Part shown: positions 16,754 to 26,114 of the stretch, piece by piece
How the letters are laid out: every line of letters starts with the position of its first letter
How positions within the stretch are numbered: position 1 is the stretch's first letter
NCBI GenBank assembly: GCA_021770345.1
Contig: JAETRD010000008.1
Coordinates: 1 to 64,000, forward strand
Direction of reading: 5' to 3'
DNA: 64,000 nt
Origin: Lachnospiraceae bacterium
Lineage (GTDB): Bacteria; Bacillota; Clostridia; Lachnospirales; Lachnospiraceae
Notes under the pieces: model-generated
Database searches by the model: none
Told to the model about the DNA's origin: nothing
What the model saw: only the letters and a program-made list of their open reading frames with translations
Program-made: the position numbers and the translations under genes

Positions 16754-17812
16754 CTACGCTTCTAATTTCTTTTCATATGCAAACTGGATCAATGTCACCA
16801 CGAGAACAAGTACAAACAGCACCATTGCGACCGCGCTTGCATATCCGAGTTTCCAGTAATCGAACGCGTTCTGATAGATATAGTAAACAAGTACCGACGC
16901 CGAATTGCTCAGGTTTCCGTCGCTTCCGCCCGCCAGCATGATCGCGATATCGTACACTTTAAAACAGTTGATCGTCAGCATGACCACCACGAAAAAGGTC
17001 GTGGAGCGCAGCTGCGGCCATGTGATGTAGCGAAACTTCTGCCAGGTCGTGGCCCCGTCCAGACTCCCCGCCTCATACAGCTCCGCCGAGATTCCCTGAA
17101 GCCCGGCCAGATAAATGACCATATAATACCCCATGTATTTCCAGACGCTGAACAAAATCAGTGTCAGCATGACCAGACTGCCGCTAAACCAGTTCGGAAG
17201 ACTCTTCTGGTCCACCCCGAAAACTGCCATCAGAAGATAGTTAAACGGTCCCTTGGTCGGATGGAAAATCATGGACCACACCGTTGTGATTGCCACCAGA
17301 GACGCCACATACGGGAAAAATGATATCGTGCGGAAAAACCCTCTTCCCTTTACCTTCTGGTTTAAGACAATGGCGAGCGCCAGCGATACGATCATCGTCA
17401 GCGGCACCGTACCGATACAATAAATAATCGTATTTTTGAGCGCTGCGACAAAGAACGTGTCTCCCGGCAGCTGCGCAAAATTCGATACTCCCACAAATTG
17501 AATCGGATTATTTCCGTCCCATTCCGTAAACGCAAGAATAAACGCAAAGACGATCGGAATCAGTGTAAATACCGCAAATCCGATAAAGTTCGGCGCGATA
17601 AAGGAATAGGCGACCAGATCCTTTTTTGTCTCTCTTGAAATCTTTCTGTTATAGCGGATCGCCACATATTTTCGCTGCAGCGTATTTCTTTTTGCGATCA
17701 GTTTCTGCTTTTTCTTAATATCAGTTTCGTTCTGACTCTCCTCCCACAGCCTCGCCATCTCGGCTTCCAGCTGCTCTATTTTTTTTGCTTTCTCATCGTT
17801 CATAACCAACAT
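16754..17812 (-). CDS. CUT1 sugar ABC transporter permease (MalF-like) with N-terminal coiled coil
   Basis: This 352-residue permease has about six membrane segments and the EAA loop (YEAGSLDGATTWQKFRYITWP). Ahead of the first membrane segment stand about 60 charged residues (KAKKIEQLEAEMARLWEE and onward) that probably form a cytoplasmic coiled coil, which is unusual for this family. No clear ribosome binding site precedes either ATG (17812 or 17803). It follows the binding-protein gene after a strong hairpin at 17891-17923. Confidence 0.9.
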   Translation of the reverse strand: MLVMNDEKAKKIEQLEAEMARLWEESQNETDIKKKQKLIAKRNTLQRKYVAIRYNRKISRETKKDLVAYSFIAPNFIGFAVFTLIPIVFAFILAFTEWDGNNPIQFVGVSNFAQLPGDTFFVAALKNTIIYCIGTVPLTMIVSLALAIVLNQKVKGRGFFRTISFFPYVASLVAITTVWSMIFHPTKGPFNYLLMAVFGVDQKSLPNWFSGSLVMLTLILFSVWKYMGYYMVIYLAGLQGISAELYEAGSLDGATTWQKFRYITWPQLRSTTFFVVVMLTINCFKVYDIAIMLAGGSDGNLSNSASVLVYYIYQNAFDYWKLGYASAVAMVLFVLVLVVTLIQFAYEKKLEA

Positions 17813-17890
17813 CCAAAAGCCAGATACGGCTTATTTCCTTTCCCCATTTTCGCCGGATGGCAACGCGCCCCGCGCGCTGTCCCGGACTGT

Positions 17891-17923
17891 ATAAGGGGCC
17901 GGCCAAGACAGCCGGCCCCTTAT
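17891..17923 (-). terminator. strong hairpin between binding-protein and permease genes
   Basis: ATAAGGGGCCGGC (17891-17903) and GCCGGCCCCTTAT (17911-17923) form a perfect 13-bp stem with a 7-base loop. On the minus strand it is followed by ACAGTCC, not a T-run. In binding-protein operons such hairpins usually protect the 5' part of the mRNA or reduce readthrough, so more binding protein than permease is made. Confidence 0.7.
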
Positions 17924-17947
17924 AAAATTTACGTTTCTTCTGCCTTA

Positions 17948-19357
17948 TCAGTTTCCGAGAATCTTGCCGACCTCTTCGTTCATGGATGCGATACCTTCTT
18001 CCACCGTCACCTCACGGTTCATGATTGCGGTGTGATATGTATCGAGCACGCTGTTGATTTCCGATACGTTTTCTGCGTACGGTACCTCAAGATATGCGTT
18101 GGTGATGTTGAGTGCCTCTTTGCTGCTCTCGTCTGTCGGGAAGCCTGCCATACCGGAGATAATGTCGATTACGTTGTCCGTCATCTTCGCCGGGAAGTTG
18201 CCGGTTCCTGCCATGATGGTTGCACCTTCGTCACCGGATACAAAGTTTACAAAGTCAAATGCCTGATCTTTGTGCTGGGAAGCGCTTGTCACGGAAAGAC
18301 CTGTGATCGTGGCGATCGTGCTGCCGGCCTCTCCTCCTTCCGGATGCGGGTAGCTTGCGATACCCCAGTTTCCGCAGAGTGCGCTGTCATATTCGCCGCT
18401 GTCAATATTTGCGATCAGGGTTGCGATAAACCAGGAACCCATATTGAGCATTGCAACGTTTCCGTTGGAGAATGCTGCGGAGTAGTGAAGTCCCTCGGTG
18501 CTTAAATCGGTGTAGGACTGGCATACGCCGTCGTCCTCTTCGCTCAGGATCATGTCATAGTACGGAGCCATCCACTCATAGGTTCCGTCCAGTACGGAGT
18601 GCTGTCCGTCTAACGTTCCGAACAGTTCTACCGCGGAACGCCAGGTGTGATAGTGACATCCGTATACCTGTGAACCGTAGGTCGTATCCGTCAGCTGTCT
18701 TGCGAGCGCGTCATAGTCTTCCATCGTCATATCGTTGGTCGGGTACGCAACGCCTGCCGCGTCAAACACGTCTTTGTTGTAGAATACCAGCCAGTAATCG
18801 CTCCGGAACGGCAGTTCGTATAAGCTTCCGTCCACAGTCACCTGATCGGTCACACCGTTGAAATCCGCCAGATTGATGCCTGCGTCCGCGATGTAGCTGT
18901 CAAGGGATTCCAGTGTATTTTTCTGAACCAGTGTCGCATAGCCCGGTACGTCTTTGATGGTTACAACGTCAAAGTCCGTATCGCTTCCCGACAGCTCGGT
19001 TGCCAGAACCGTCATATAGTCAGCCGAACCAAGGTCCACCATCTCAATCGTCACATTCGGATTCTTTGCCTCATAGGCGTCTTTGAGCGCCCCCCAGTAC
19101 GGTGTTGTCTCCTGATCCCAGATCGCCCACTTTAAGGTGACCGCTTCACCGTCTGCCGCGCCTGCATCCGCCGCACCCGCATCTGCTCCGCCTGCCGCCT
19201 CGGTACCCGCCGCTGCATCACCTGCCACCGCCGCGTTATCTGCGCCGCCATCTGCATTTGCGTCTGCACCCGCGTCCTTGCTGTCACCGCCGCAGCCTGC
19301 GAGTAAGGTTCCTGCCATGCTTGCCACAAGCAGCATGCTCAATGCTCTTCTTTTCAT
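17948..19357 (-). CDS. CUT1 ABC transporter solute-binding lipoprotein
   Basis: From the ATG at 19357 (AAGGAGG six bases upstream) the product has 469 residues: a signal peptide, lipobox LLAGC with Cys22, then about 45 residues rich in Ala, Gly and Asp as a flexible linker, then the extracellular solute-binding fold (KWAIWDQETTPYWGALKDAY and NVTIEMVDLGS). It is a family 1 type sugar-binding protein anchored outside the membrane. It heads the operon with the two permeases and sits divergently from the YesM-type kinase, which probably controls it. The ligand is inferred from the neighbouring lyase, GH88 and glucuronidase. Confidence 0.93.
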   Translation of the reverse strand: MKRRALSMLLVASMAGTLLAGCGGDSKDAGADANADGGADNAAVAGDAAAGTEAAGGADAGAADAGAADGEAVTLKWAIWDQETTPYWGALKDAYEAKNPNVTIEMVDLGSADYMTVLATELSGSDTDFDVVTIKDVPGYATLVQKNTLESLDSYIADAGINLADFNGVTDQVTVDGSLYELPFRSDYWLVFYNKDVFDAAGVAYPTNDMTMEDYDALARQLTDTTYGSQVYGCHYHTWRSAVELFGTLDGQHSVLDGTYEWMAPYYDMILSEEDDGVCQSYTDLSTEGLHYSAAFSNGNVAMLNMGSWFIATLIANIDSGEYDSALCGNWGIASYPHPEGGEAGSTIATITGLSVTSASQHKDQAFDFVNFVSGDEGATIMAGTGNFPAKMTDNVIDIISGMAGFPTDESSKEALNITNAYLEVPYAENVSEINSVLDTYHTAIMNREVTVEEGIASMNEEVGKILGN

Positions 19358-19414
19358 AGTCTTCCTCCTTGTTTCGAAATCTTTTTCTTCCATCGTCTCC
19401 GATTGGATGATTTT

Positions 19415-19443
19415 ATTATATTTTTTCCGCCACGGGTTTTACA
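19415..19443 (-). promoter_or_regulatory. probable promoter of the uronan transporter operon
   Basis: On the minus strand TGTAAA (19438-19443) lies 17 bases ahead of TATAAT (19415-19420). The -35 match is weak, which suits activation by the YesN-type regulator encoded nearby. Transcription would begin about 50 bases before the lipoprotein start. Confidence 0.5.
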
Positions 19444-19609
19444 TAGATTTTTTTACGTTTAAATTCATATTTTTTTCCAGTTTTGTTTCGCTTTTATCCG
19501 ATTTTATAAAAAAGATGTCTTTTTTTATAAAAACTGTCTTTTTTCTTCCACATTTGCCGTTTTATACGAAAGACATAAAATTTTCTTTCTCTATTTCCGT
19601 TCTTTCATG

Positions 19610-19615
19610 TATAAT
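19610..19615 (+). promoter_or_regulatory. TATAAT element just before the kinase start
   Basis: A perfect TATAAT lies only 7 bases before ATGATG at 19623, and no Shine-Dalgarno sequence is visible. Transcription from it would begin at or next to the start codon, giving a leaderless or near-leaderless mRNA. No good -35 is present at the matching distance. Confidence 0.45.
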
Positions 19616-19622
19616 ATGGTCT

Positions 19623-21386
19623 ATGATGAAAAATTTTAAGACGATACGTTCCGGAATTACAATCACAACCATCACGCTCTGTATCGTGATAAGCATCGCG
19701 GTCTCTGCAGTCAGTTACTCCTTCTATTATCAGACCGTCAAGCGGGACATGATACACCAGACGGAGTCCTCGCTGACTCTGCTGGCAGCTTCGATTGACA
19801 GCAATATTCAGGATGCCTATTCCTTTATCCGAAGCTGTCGGACAAGCTCTTCCGTGATGAATTATTTACAGTCCTCCGAGACACGCACTTCAAGGATCAC
19901 GGCTTACAATTATCTGAAGGACAGCTACAACAGCTACAACGGGCGCTACTATATCAAGCGCGTCTTTATCGCTTCCTACGGCAGAGACGATTTTGTTCAG
20001 GTAGGTGATTCCACCGGCACGCACCTTTTCCAGTCCGCAGCGGATGTGCAAAATCAATACTTTTTTGACGATTACTACGCTGCGAGCACCTATCTCTACA
20101 CGGAGGGCATCCTTAAAACCTCCACCGGAAGACAGTATCTGCCGGTGGTACGTCCGCTCTACAGCACATACAGTTCCGACGAGCTCGGCTTTATCTATAT
20201 GGAAATATCACCGAATGTTGTGACGGTTCCGCTGAAGACCGCCGGAACCTATGGCAACGAGGACTTCTTTCTGACGCTCGGAGAACATCACTACCAGTAC
20301 CGCAACTACACGCTCTCCGACTGCGATTTATCCTGCACCGTCACCGGCGATTTGTCCGACACGGCATCCTATCCGGGCACATGGATAAACGAAATCCGCA
20401 ATGACCGCGGCACCTACATAGCGGTATCCGTCCCTCTCACCGCCAAAAACTGCTACATCACACAGCTTATGACGGCCGGCAGCTTTTACGAGCAGCTGCT
20501 GACCACGATCCTCATCATCCTGTTATGCTCCGTCGTCACCGGCTTTATTCTGCACGCGATCTTAAACCGCATGGTAAACGTCCCCGTGTATGAACTTCAG
20601 AAACGGATGAAATGCATCTCCGAGGGCAACTTTGAGCGGGATTCCTCGATCGAGTGGGAGCACGAGCTCGGGGATATCGGCAGAAGCATTAACGACCTAG
20701 CCGAGGATGTCCGGATGCTGCTCGAACAGAAAGTAAAAGACGAGCACGAAAAGCGCGAGTACGAATACAAAATGCTGCAGAGCCAGATCAACCCGCATTT
20801 TCTGTATAATACGTTAAACTCCATCAAATGGATGGCCACGATACAGAACGCGCCGGGGATCGCAGAGATGACGACCGCGCTCTCAAGGCTGCTTAAGAGC
20901 ATTGCCAAGGGAACCGAAAAAACCGTTCCTCTCTCCGCCGAAATCAGCCTTTTAGACGACTATTTTACGATTCAGAAATACCGCTATGGGGGAATCGTCA
21001 CTATGACTTATCAGATTGACGATAAGGAGGCCTTAAACTGCCCGATTCCGCGCTTTACACTGCAGCCCATCGTGGAAAATGCCATCTTTCACGGAATCGA
21101 GCCGAAAGGCGCTCCCGGAACGATCACCGTCCATATCTTCCGCAGAGACGACACGGTCTTACAGATTGACATCACCGACGACGGCGTCGGCATGACAGCG
21201 GAACAGGCGGCGCTTCTTCTGACCGAAAAAAGTAACGGGAAAGCAGATTTTTTCAGGGAAATCGGTGTAAATAACGTACATAAAAGGCTCCAGTATGAAT
21301 TCGGCGCCTCCTACGGGCTTTTGATCGACAGCCGGCTCTCGGAGTACACGACCATATCCATCCTGCTGCCCTGCCGGCCGGGCTGA
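19623..21386 (+). CDS. YesM-type sensor histidine kinase
   Basis: The 587-residue product has two membrane segments (about 13-33 and 295-317) flanking an extracellular Cache-like sensor region, then a HAMP domain, the His_kinase motif SQINPHFLYNTLNSIKWMA with its phospho-accepting His, and a HATPase domain (LQPIVENAIFHGIEPKG, DDGVGM). The frame is open further upstream, but that stretch is AT-rich and overlaps the divergent promoter, so I use the ATG at 19623. The response regulator follows by 78 bases. In this family the pair senses an extracellular sugar or the loaded binding protein and activates the neighbouring transporter operon. Confidence 0.88.
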   Translation: MMKNFKTIRSGITITTITLCIVISIAVSAVSYSFYYQTVKRDMIHQTESSLTLLAASIDSNIQDAYSFIRSCRTSSSVMNYLQSSETRTSRITAYNYLKDSYNSYNGRYYIKRVFIASYGRDDFVQVGDSTGTHLFQSAADVQNQYFFDDYYAASTYLYTEGILKTSTGRQYLPVVRPLYSTYSSDELGFIYMEISPNVVTVPLKTAGTYGNEDFFLTLGEHHYQYRNYTLSDCDLSCTVTGDLSDTASYPGTWINEIRNDRGTYIAVSVPLTAKNCYITQLMTAGSFYEQLLTTILIILLCSVVTGFILHAILNRMVNVPVYELQKRMKCISEGNFERDSSIEWEHELGDIGRSINDLAEDVRMLLEQKVKDEHEKREYEYKMLQSQINPHFLYNTLNSIKWMATIQNAPGIAEMTTALSRLLKSIAKGTEKTVPLSAEISLLDDYFTIQKYRYGGIVTMTYQIDDKEALNCPIPRFTLQPIVENAIFHGIEPKGAPGTITVHIFRRDDTVLQIDITDDGVGMTAEQAALLLTEKSNGKADFFREIGVNNVHKRLQYEFGASYGLLIDSRLSEYTTISILLPCRPG

Positions 21387-21464
21387 CATTTGACGACACC
21401 GGAAAATCCGGCTGCGGCATCGGAATCCTTTAAAACATAATTTTTCAGAAACGGAGCAACGCTT

Positions 21465-23072
21465 ATGACACAGCTACTTATTGTAGACGACGAACCTTTA
21501 GTACAGATCGGAATCCGTTCGATGCTGAACTGGGAAGACCTGGGAATTGAGATTGCAGGCACCGCGAGCAACGGAAAACAGGCCTACGATATCATTCTCG
21601 AAAAACAGCCGCAGATTGTCATCACGGACATCAAAATGCCTATCATGGACGGCATGCAGCTCATCGAAAAATGTCAGGCATTGCCGCATCCGCCGCTTTT
21701 TATCCTGCTGACAAGCTACGAGGAATTTCAGCTGGTCAAACAGGCCATCTCCTACCAGGTTTTGGACTATCTGGTAAAGCTCGAACTGACGCCGGAGGTT
21801 TTAACCGAGGCCGTGGAAAAAGCGCTCGCGATTCTTGAAAAGGAAAAAAAGAACGCCGTCCCCGAAAAGACAGCGTCTGATTTTTCCGTGTTTGTGGACA
21901 ATTTTTATATTCGCCTTCTGCTGAATCTGTTTGAGACGGAAGAACAGTTCACGAATCTGTGCAGCCTTCTGTCCGTTCCGTTTGATTCCGCCGGATATGC
22001 GGTCGGCTATCTGAAGATGGCAAACACAAGGCACAGCGAATCCCTTCTCCACACGGAGGATGCGGCGCTTTTTCAGAGCAGCTACGAGATGATGAAGAGT
22101 CTGATCGCAAAATATCTTCCCTGTCATATCCTGTTTTTGGACACGACGCATTTTGCGATTATCTTCCGGTTTGAAAAAGACCAGCTCGACTGCTGGAAAG
22201 CTCTGATTGAGGATGCCATAAATCAGACTTCACGGATGCTCTACAACTATTACAGCATCGAGGTCCTGACTGCGATCGGTTCCCTTGTGAGCGACCCGCG
22301 GGAAATCTCGTCCTCCTATTCGGACTGCAGGCAGATTTTTGAGGAGACGCCGCACGCGGGAAAACATCTCGTGTTTATCGACGATATGCCGGACTCTGCA
22401 AAGAATCATAATGTCTTTCACATTGCCATCTTTAAGGATGAACTGCAGAAAGCGTTCAGCGAATATGACAGCAAGGCGCTTGCCGCGGTCATGGACGACA
22501 TTATCGAGCTGTTTCACAATGACAGCCGCCACTATGCGCAGGCCTTGAGCGCCGCGAGCAATGTGCTGCACCTCGTCCTGTCGTGCCTCGGCAACGGGGA
22601 AGCGCTGCTCAATCAGATATTTTCGGACAGGGGCGGCTACAACTGCCTGTATGAGGCGGAAAACGTCTCACAGATCATGCAGTGGATGTCCGCGCTCCGC
22701 GACGGCCTGTGCCGCCTCTTTTCGGAACATCACAAGGACTACAAAAACCGCACCATATCATCCGTAAAAAAATACATCAACGAACATGTCGAGGAAAAGA
22801 TTGCCCTGAATCAGGTCGCCGATATTTTCGGTATCAGCCCGAACTACCTGTCCATCCTTTTCTCGAAATACAACGACATGGGATTCGTGGATTACATCAA
22901 CCACGCAAAGATTGACCGCGCAAAGCAGCTGCTCTCCGAGGGCAACCTGAAAGTCTACGAGATTTCCGACAAACTCGGCTATGAGAGCGCGTTTTATTTC
23001 AGCCGCGTATTCAAAAAAATCGAGGGCGTCTCCCCCAGGGAATACAGCAACTCCTCTGTCCCCGAGCTATAA
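21465..23072 (+). CDS. YesN-type response regulator, AraC family output
   Basis: This 535-residue protein has an N-terminal receiver domain with the acidic pair IVDDE at 6-10 and phospho-acceptor Asp55 in VITDIKMP. A middle region of unknown role follows, then a C-terminal AraC-type double helix-turn-helix (VKKYINEHVEEKIALNQVAD and onward to YFSRVFKKIEGVSPREY). The receiver's usual switch lysine is present in VKLELTPE-like context. GGAG lies nine bases before the ATG. With the kinase upstream it should bind near the divergent transporter promoter. A strong two-way terminator separates it from the convergent beta-glucuronidase gene. Confidence 0.9.
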   Translation: MTQLLIVDDEPLVQIGIRSMLNWEDLGIEIAGTASNGKQAYDIILEKQPQIVITDIKMPIMDGMQLIEKCQALPHPPLFILLTSYEEFQLVKQAISYQVLDYLVKLELTPEVLTEAVEKALAILEKEKKNAVPEKTASDFSVFVDNFYIRLLLNLFETEEQFTNLCSLLSVPFDSAGYAVGYLKMANTRHSESLLHTEDAALFQSSYEMMKSLIAKYLPCHILFLDTTHFAIIFRFEKDQLDCWKALIEDAINQTSRMLYNYYSIEVLTAIGSLVSDPREISSSYSDCRQIFEETPHAGKHLVFIDDMPDSAKNHNVFHIAIFKDELQKAFSEYDSKALAAVMDDIIELFHNDSRHYAQALSAASNVLHLVLSCLGNGEALLNQIFSDRGGYNCLYEAENVSQIMQWMSALRDGLCRLFSEHHKDYKNRTISSVKKYINEHVEEKIALNQVADIFGISPNYLSILFSKYNDMGFVDYINHAKIDRAKQLLSEGNLKVYEISDKLGYESAFYFSRVFKKIEGVSPREYSNSSVPEL

Positions 23073-23112
23073 AAAGCGGAACACAACACAAAACCGCGGC
23101 TTTTGCGCAAAC

Positions 23113-23159
23113 AATTCCCTGCCTGTAATTCTCATAGTGAGAATCACAGGCAGGGAATT
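23113..23159. terminator. bidirectional terminator between convergent genes
   Basis: A 22-base arm at 23113-23134 pairs with 23138-23159 (one or two mismatches) around a 3-base loop, flanked by A-rich and T-rich ends on both sides. It lies between the regulator's stop at 23072 and the glucuronidase stop at 23175 and can stop transcription from both directions. Confidence 0.8.
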
Positions 23160-23174
23160 TTGCGTTCCGCCATT

Positions 23175-24977
23175 TTATTTGTAGTCAAAATTCGGTATCT
23201 GATCCCATCTGTCCTTAAAGTAATGCGCCGCCATTTTCGGCCTGCGGTCCCTCGTCAGAAGACCCTTTTTATTGCCGTCCGCACGCATACAGCCCTGTAT
23301 CGTCGCAAAGTCCGCAAAGTTCCACGCATGCTCGCCGATGAAAAAACTGCGCTTATCGAATTCGGCGTTTTGTCTGCGATAAAACTCCACCTGAAATTCC
23401 TCGGAAAACATCTCCGGCACACACGCATGGATTCCGGCAACCGCATCCGCACCGTACTCGGTGATCATCACCGGCTTGCCCTGCTTCTCCCAGAAATCAA
23501 GCTCCATGTTAAGCCCGTAGCACGCCGCGTCCAGATCGCCGGACAGGTTATACCAGCCGTAATAGCGGTTGAAGCACACCACGTCCATCGTGCGCGTCAC
23601 AAGATCCCGCTCGTAATTATTCTGGCAGCAGACAAACGTCACCGGGCGGTCCGCCGGGTCAAGCTCATGCGTCAATTCATACAGAGAATGCCAGTATTCA
23701 TAGGCAGACTCCGGAAAATGCTCGGTGTCCGGCTCATTTCCCATCGACCACATCACAACGCACGGATGATTTTTATCCCGCGCGATCATGTCGCGCAGTA
23801 CCTGTTCGTGGTGCTCCCTGATCTGGAAGGTCTTGTACGGATCGGTATGTTCGCCCGCGCCGATTCCGACCGCCGGCGTCTCGTCGATGACGACGATTCC
23901 CTCCCTGTCGCAGAGCCGGTACATCTCCTCCGCATACGGATAGTGGCTTGTGCGGAACGAATTCGCGTGCAGCCAGTGAATCAGATTCACATCCTTGACA
24001 TCCAAGCACAGGTCGAGACCTCTTCCGCGGAATGCGGAATCCTCATGCTTTCCGAAGCCCTTAAAGTAAAACGGCTTTCCGTTAATCAAAAAGGACGTCC
24101 CCTCCACACGCACGGTGCGGATGCCGAAGCTCTCCCCGTAGGAATCGTCCCCGTATTCCACCAGGGCCGTATACAGATACGGCGTTCCGGGCCACGGCCA
24201 CCAGAGCTTCGCATCCGGGATCACAATCTTCCCTTTCGCGCCGGAAGCCGCCGCGACTTCCTTTCCATCCGCATCGAGAATCTTTACCGTCACCTCTCTG
24301 TCACACGGCGCGCCCGCCGTTTGCACCGCGTAGCGGACGATACCGTCGTCTCCGTCGATGTCCGGCACCAGCGTGATATCCTCGATATATGCCTGCGGCG
24401 TCGTGTAGATACGCACCGGCCGATTCAGCCCCGCATAGTTAAAGAAATCAAAGTTCGGCAGATTTTGTGCCCTTCTCCAGACTTTTGCCGCCTCGACGCT
24501 CGGCACGCCCGGATTGTCGGAACCAAAAAACGGCGTTGTCCCCTCATTTCCGATCGGAAGCGTGCTGAAATTGACACGGTTATCGACTGCAACCACGAGC
24601 TCCGCCGTCGTTCCCGGCTTTATCCGTCCCGTCACTTCGATCTCAAACGGAAGGAATCCTCCCTTATGCTCCGCCGCAAGCGCGCCGTCGATATATACCT
24701 TCGCGTGATGCGTCGCCGCGTCGAAGCGCAGCATTAGCCGCTGACCGTTCAGATAAGACGGAACCGCAACCTTCCTCTGATAATAAGCCCATCCGTAATG
24801 ATTCCGGTATGCCGGATCATCTTTCTGGTCATTGTAGGATGCCGGGACCGCAATCGGCTCCGCGCCTTCCCCGATTCCGCAGGTCTCGCCGGGATCTGTC
24901 TCATCTCCCAGCTTAAAATTCCACACACCGCCCAGATCTATGATTCCGCGGGCTGCATTTTCCACTGGATATAACAT
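23175..24977 (-). CDS. uidA: GH2 beta-glucuronidase
   Basis: The 600-residue product follows the UidA plan: MLYPVENAARGIIDLGGVW start, sugar-binding and immunoglobulin-like domains, then a TIM barrel with acid/base Glu415 in GNEPDTE and nucleophile Glu507 in ITEYGAD. The NKKG..TRDRRPK stretch near the C-terminus is the N-x-K motif that reads the glucuronate carboxylate and separates glucuronidases from galactosidases. No signal peptide is seen. The start follows GAGGAGGTTATCGT. It may act with the lyase and GH88 on imported uronate oligosaccharides, or on glucuronides released in the gut. I see no long loop 1 insertion marker that I can assign safely. Confidence 0.92.
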   Translation of the reverse strand: MLYPVENAARGIIDLGGVWNFKLGDETDPGETCGIGEGAEPIAVPASYNDQKDDPAYRNHYGWAYYQRKVAVPSYLNGQRLMLRFDAATHHAKVYIDGALAAEHKGGFLPFEIEVTGRIKPGTTAELVVAVDNRVNFSTLPIGNEGTTPFFGSDNPGVPSVEAAKVWRRAQNLPNFDFFNYAGLNRPVRIYTTPQAYIEDITLVPDIDGDDGIVRYAVQTAGAPCDREVTVKILDADGKEVAAASGAKGKIVIPDAKLWWPWPGTPYLYTALVEYGDDSYGESFGIRTVRVEGTSFLINGKPFYFKGFGKHEDSAFRGRGLDLCLDVKDVNLIHWLHANSFRTSHYPYAEEMYRLCDREGIVVIDETPAVGIGAGEHTDPYKTFQIREHHEQVLRDMIARDKNHPCVVMWSMGNEPDTEHFPESAYEYWHSLYELTHELDPADRPVTFVCCQNNYERDLVTRTMDVVCFNRYYGWYNLSGDLDAACYGLNMELDFWEKQGKPVMITEYGADAVAGIHACVPEMFSEEFQVEFYRRQNAEFDKRSFFIGEHAWNFADFATIQGCMRADGNKKGLLTRDRRPKMAAHYFKDRWDQIPNFDYK

Positions 24978-25133
24978 ACGATAACCTCCTCGTCTTCTGA
25001 ATCAATTTCCGTCCGAAGAATATCCGCTTCTGACATTTTATTATGGTAACGGAAACCGTGGCTTTCTTCCATGTCATTTTCTACAAAATCATGCACTATT
25101 TTTTCGGATCTTCCTCCCGTCGGCAAAGACACA

Positions 25134-26114
25134 TCAGGCAGGCGCTGTTCTCTCAATAAAAAACGAATACCGGATATCCGTCCCGGCGTCGATGTGATAC
25201 GCGGCCTCCACGTCCGCTCCCCAGCTGTTGATACCGCCGACGCCCCGGACGGCTCCGAGAATCGATACCACCGTTCTGCGCGCCGCCGGAAGCTCCTCGA
25301 TATGCGTGGCGCACTCAAGCTCCTCCGCCGTGTAGGGAATGCAGGAAAACGCAAACGGCTTTCCCTCCGTACCAAAACGCAGTCCGACCGTGCCGCCGTT
25401 TTCTCCGGTGCCCGTTTTTATCCCCGGTCTCCCCGTTTTCCGATACACTTCGAGCCATTTTGTACTCATATGCACCCCGCAGTCCTGCGGCACCAGATAT
25501 TTTGTCACCGGAAGTCCCGCAACCTCGTACACGCCGGGCACGCCGCCCGCCATCCGGTCCGGATAGGTCTCGCCGGAGAGCCCCTCATAGCGGTAGCCCT
25601 CTGCCTTCGCCGGCATCACAAACCGCATGCCGAACACCGGAAGCTCCGGCAATCCCGCTTTTCCGTGGTAGTGCATATCGACTCCGATTCTCCCGTCCGC
25701 ATCCACGCGGTAGGTGACGTCTGTCGTCGTCACCGGTACCGTGGCCGTCTCATACACAAACAGAATCTCTGCCGACTGCGCCCGCTCGTCGCCGCCGCAC
25801 CCGTTGTTCGCGGGCGCCGTCATCCGCATCCACTCCCCGCCGTCTGCGCGCACACGGCTGTCCGTGCACTTTGGAAACATGTCCGCCGAAAGCCACATGC
25901 CTGATCGATACGCAAACCCGCTTCCCCTGTCGTTGTCGGTCAATGCGCGCCAGAAGGTCGGTTTCGGCGCGCGGTACAGCCATTCCACACCGCCTGATAC
26001 CAGCGATTCCAGGCCCCCGCAGGCGTAAGAAAAAATGTAATGGAAATCTTCTCCGTGCACGCCGAGCGTCACGTCCCCGTATACAAGCCGCAGCGTTTTT
26101 TCGTTATTTCCCAT
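25134..26114 (-). CDS. lacM: beta-galactosidase small subunit (LacM)
   Basis: From the ATG at 26114, with AGGAGG upstream, the product has 326 residues. It matches the C-terminal Bgal_small_N domain of LacZ: WRALTDNDRGSGF near 55-67, and GRIGVDMHYHG in the middle. In lactic acid bacteria and clostridia this domain is a separate subunit needed for activity. Its start overlaps the end of the LacL gene by 11 bases, so the two are translated together. It lacks its own catalytic residues. The 156 bases to uidA contain only the uidA ribosome binding site and no clear promoter. Confidence 0.9.
   Translation of the reverse strand: MGNNEKTLRLVYGDVTLGVHGEDFHYIFSYACGGLESLVSGGVEWLYRAPKPTFWRALTDNDRGSGFAYRSGMWLSADMFPKCTDSRVRADGGEWMRMTAPANNGCGGDERAQSAEILFVYETATVPVTTTDVTYRVDADGRIGVDMHYHGKAGLPELPVFGMRFVMPAKAEGYRYEGLSGETYPDRMAGGVPGVYEVAGLPVTKYLVPQDCGVHMSTKWLEVYRKTGRPGIKTGTGENGGTVGLRFGTEGKPFAFSCIPYTAEELECATHIEELPAARRTVVSILGAVRGVGGINSWGADVEAAYHIDAGTDIRYSFFIERTAPA

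Noticed and set aside
19137-19622. A longer N-terminus for the YesM-type kinase
   Set aside because: The added part overlaps the divergent lipoprotein gene and its promoter, is composed of low-complexity or AT-rich sequence, and would put extra membrane segments before the normal first one.
23103-24737. A 544-codon plus-strand frame opposite the beta-glucuronidase gene
   Set aside because: Highly basic, motif-free product lying wholly within a gene whose catalytic residues are all present on the other strand.
24978-25125. A short minus-strand frame (ending MSEADILRTEIDSEDEE..) between lacM and uidA
   Set aside because: It overlaps the uidA ribosome binding site and start, lacks a convincing site of its own and resembles no family.
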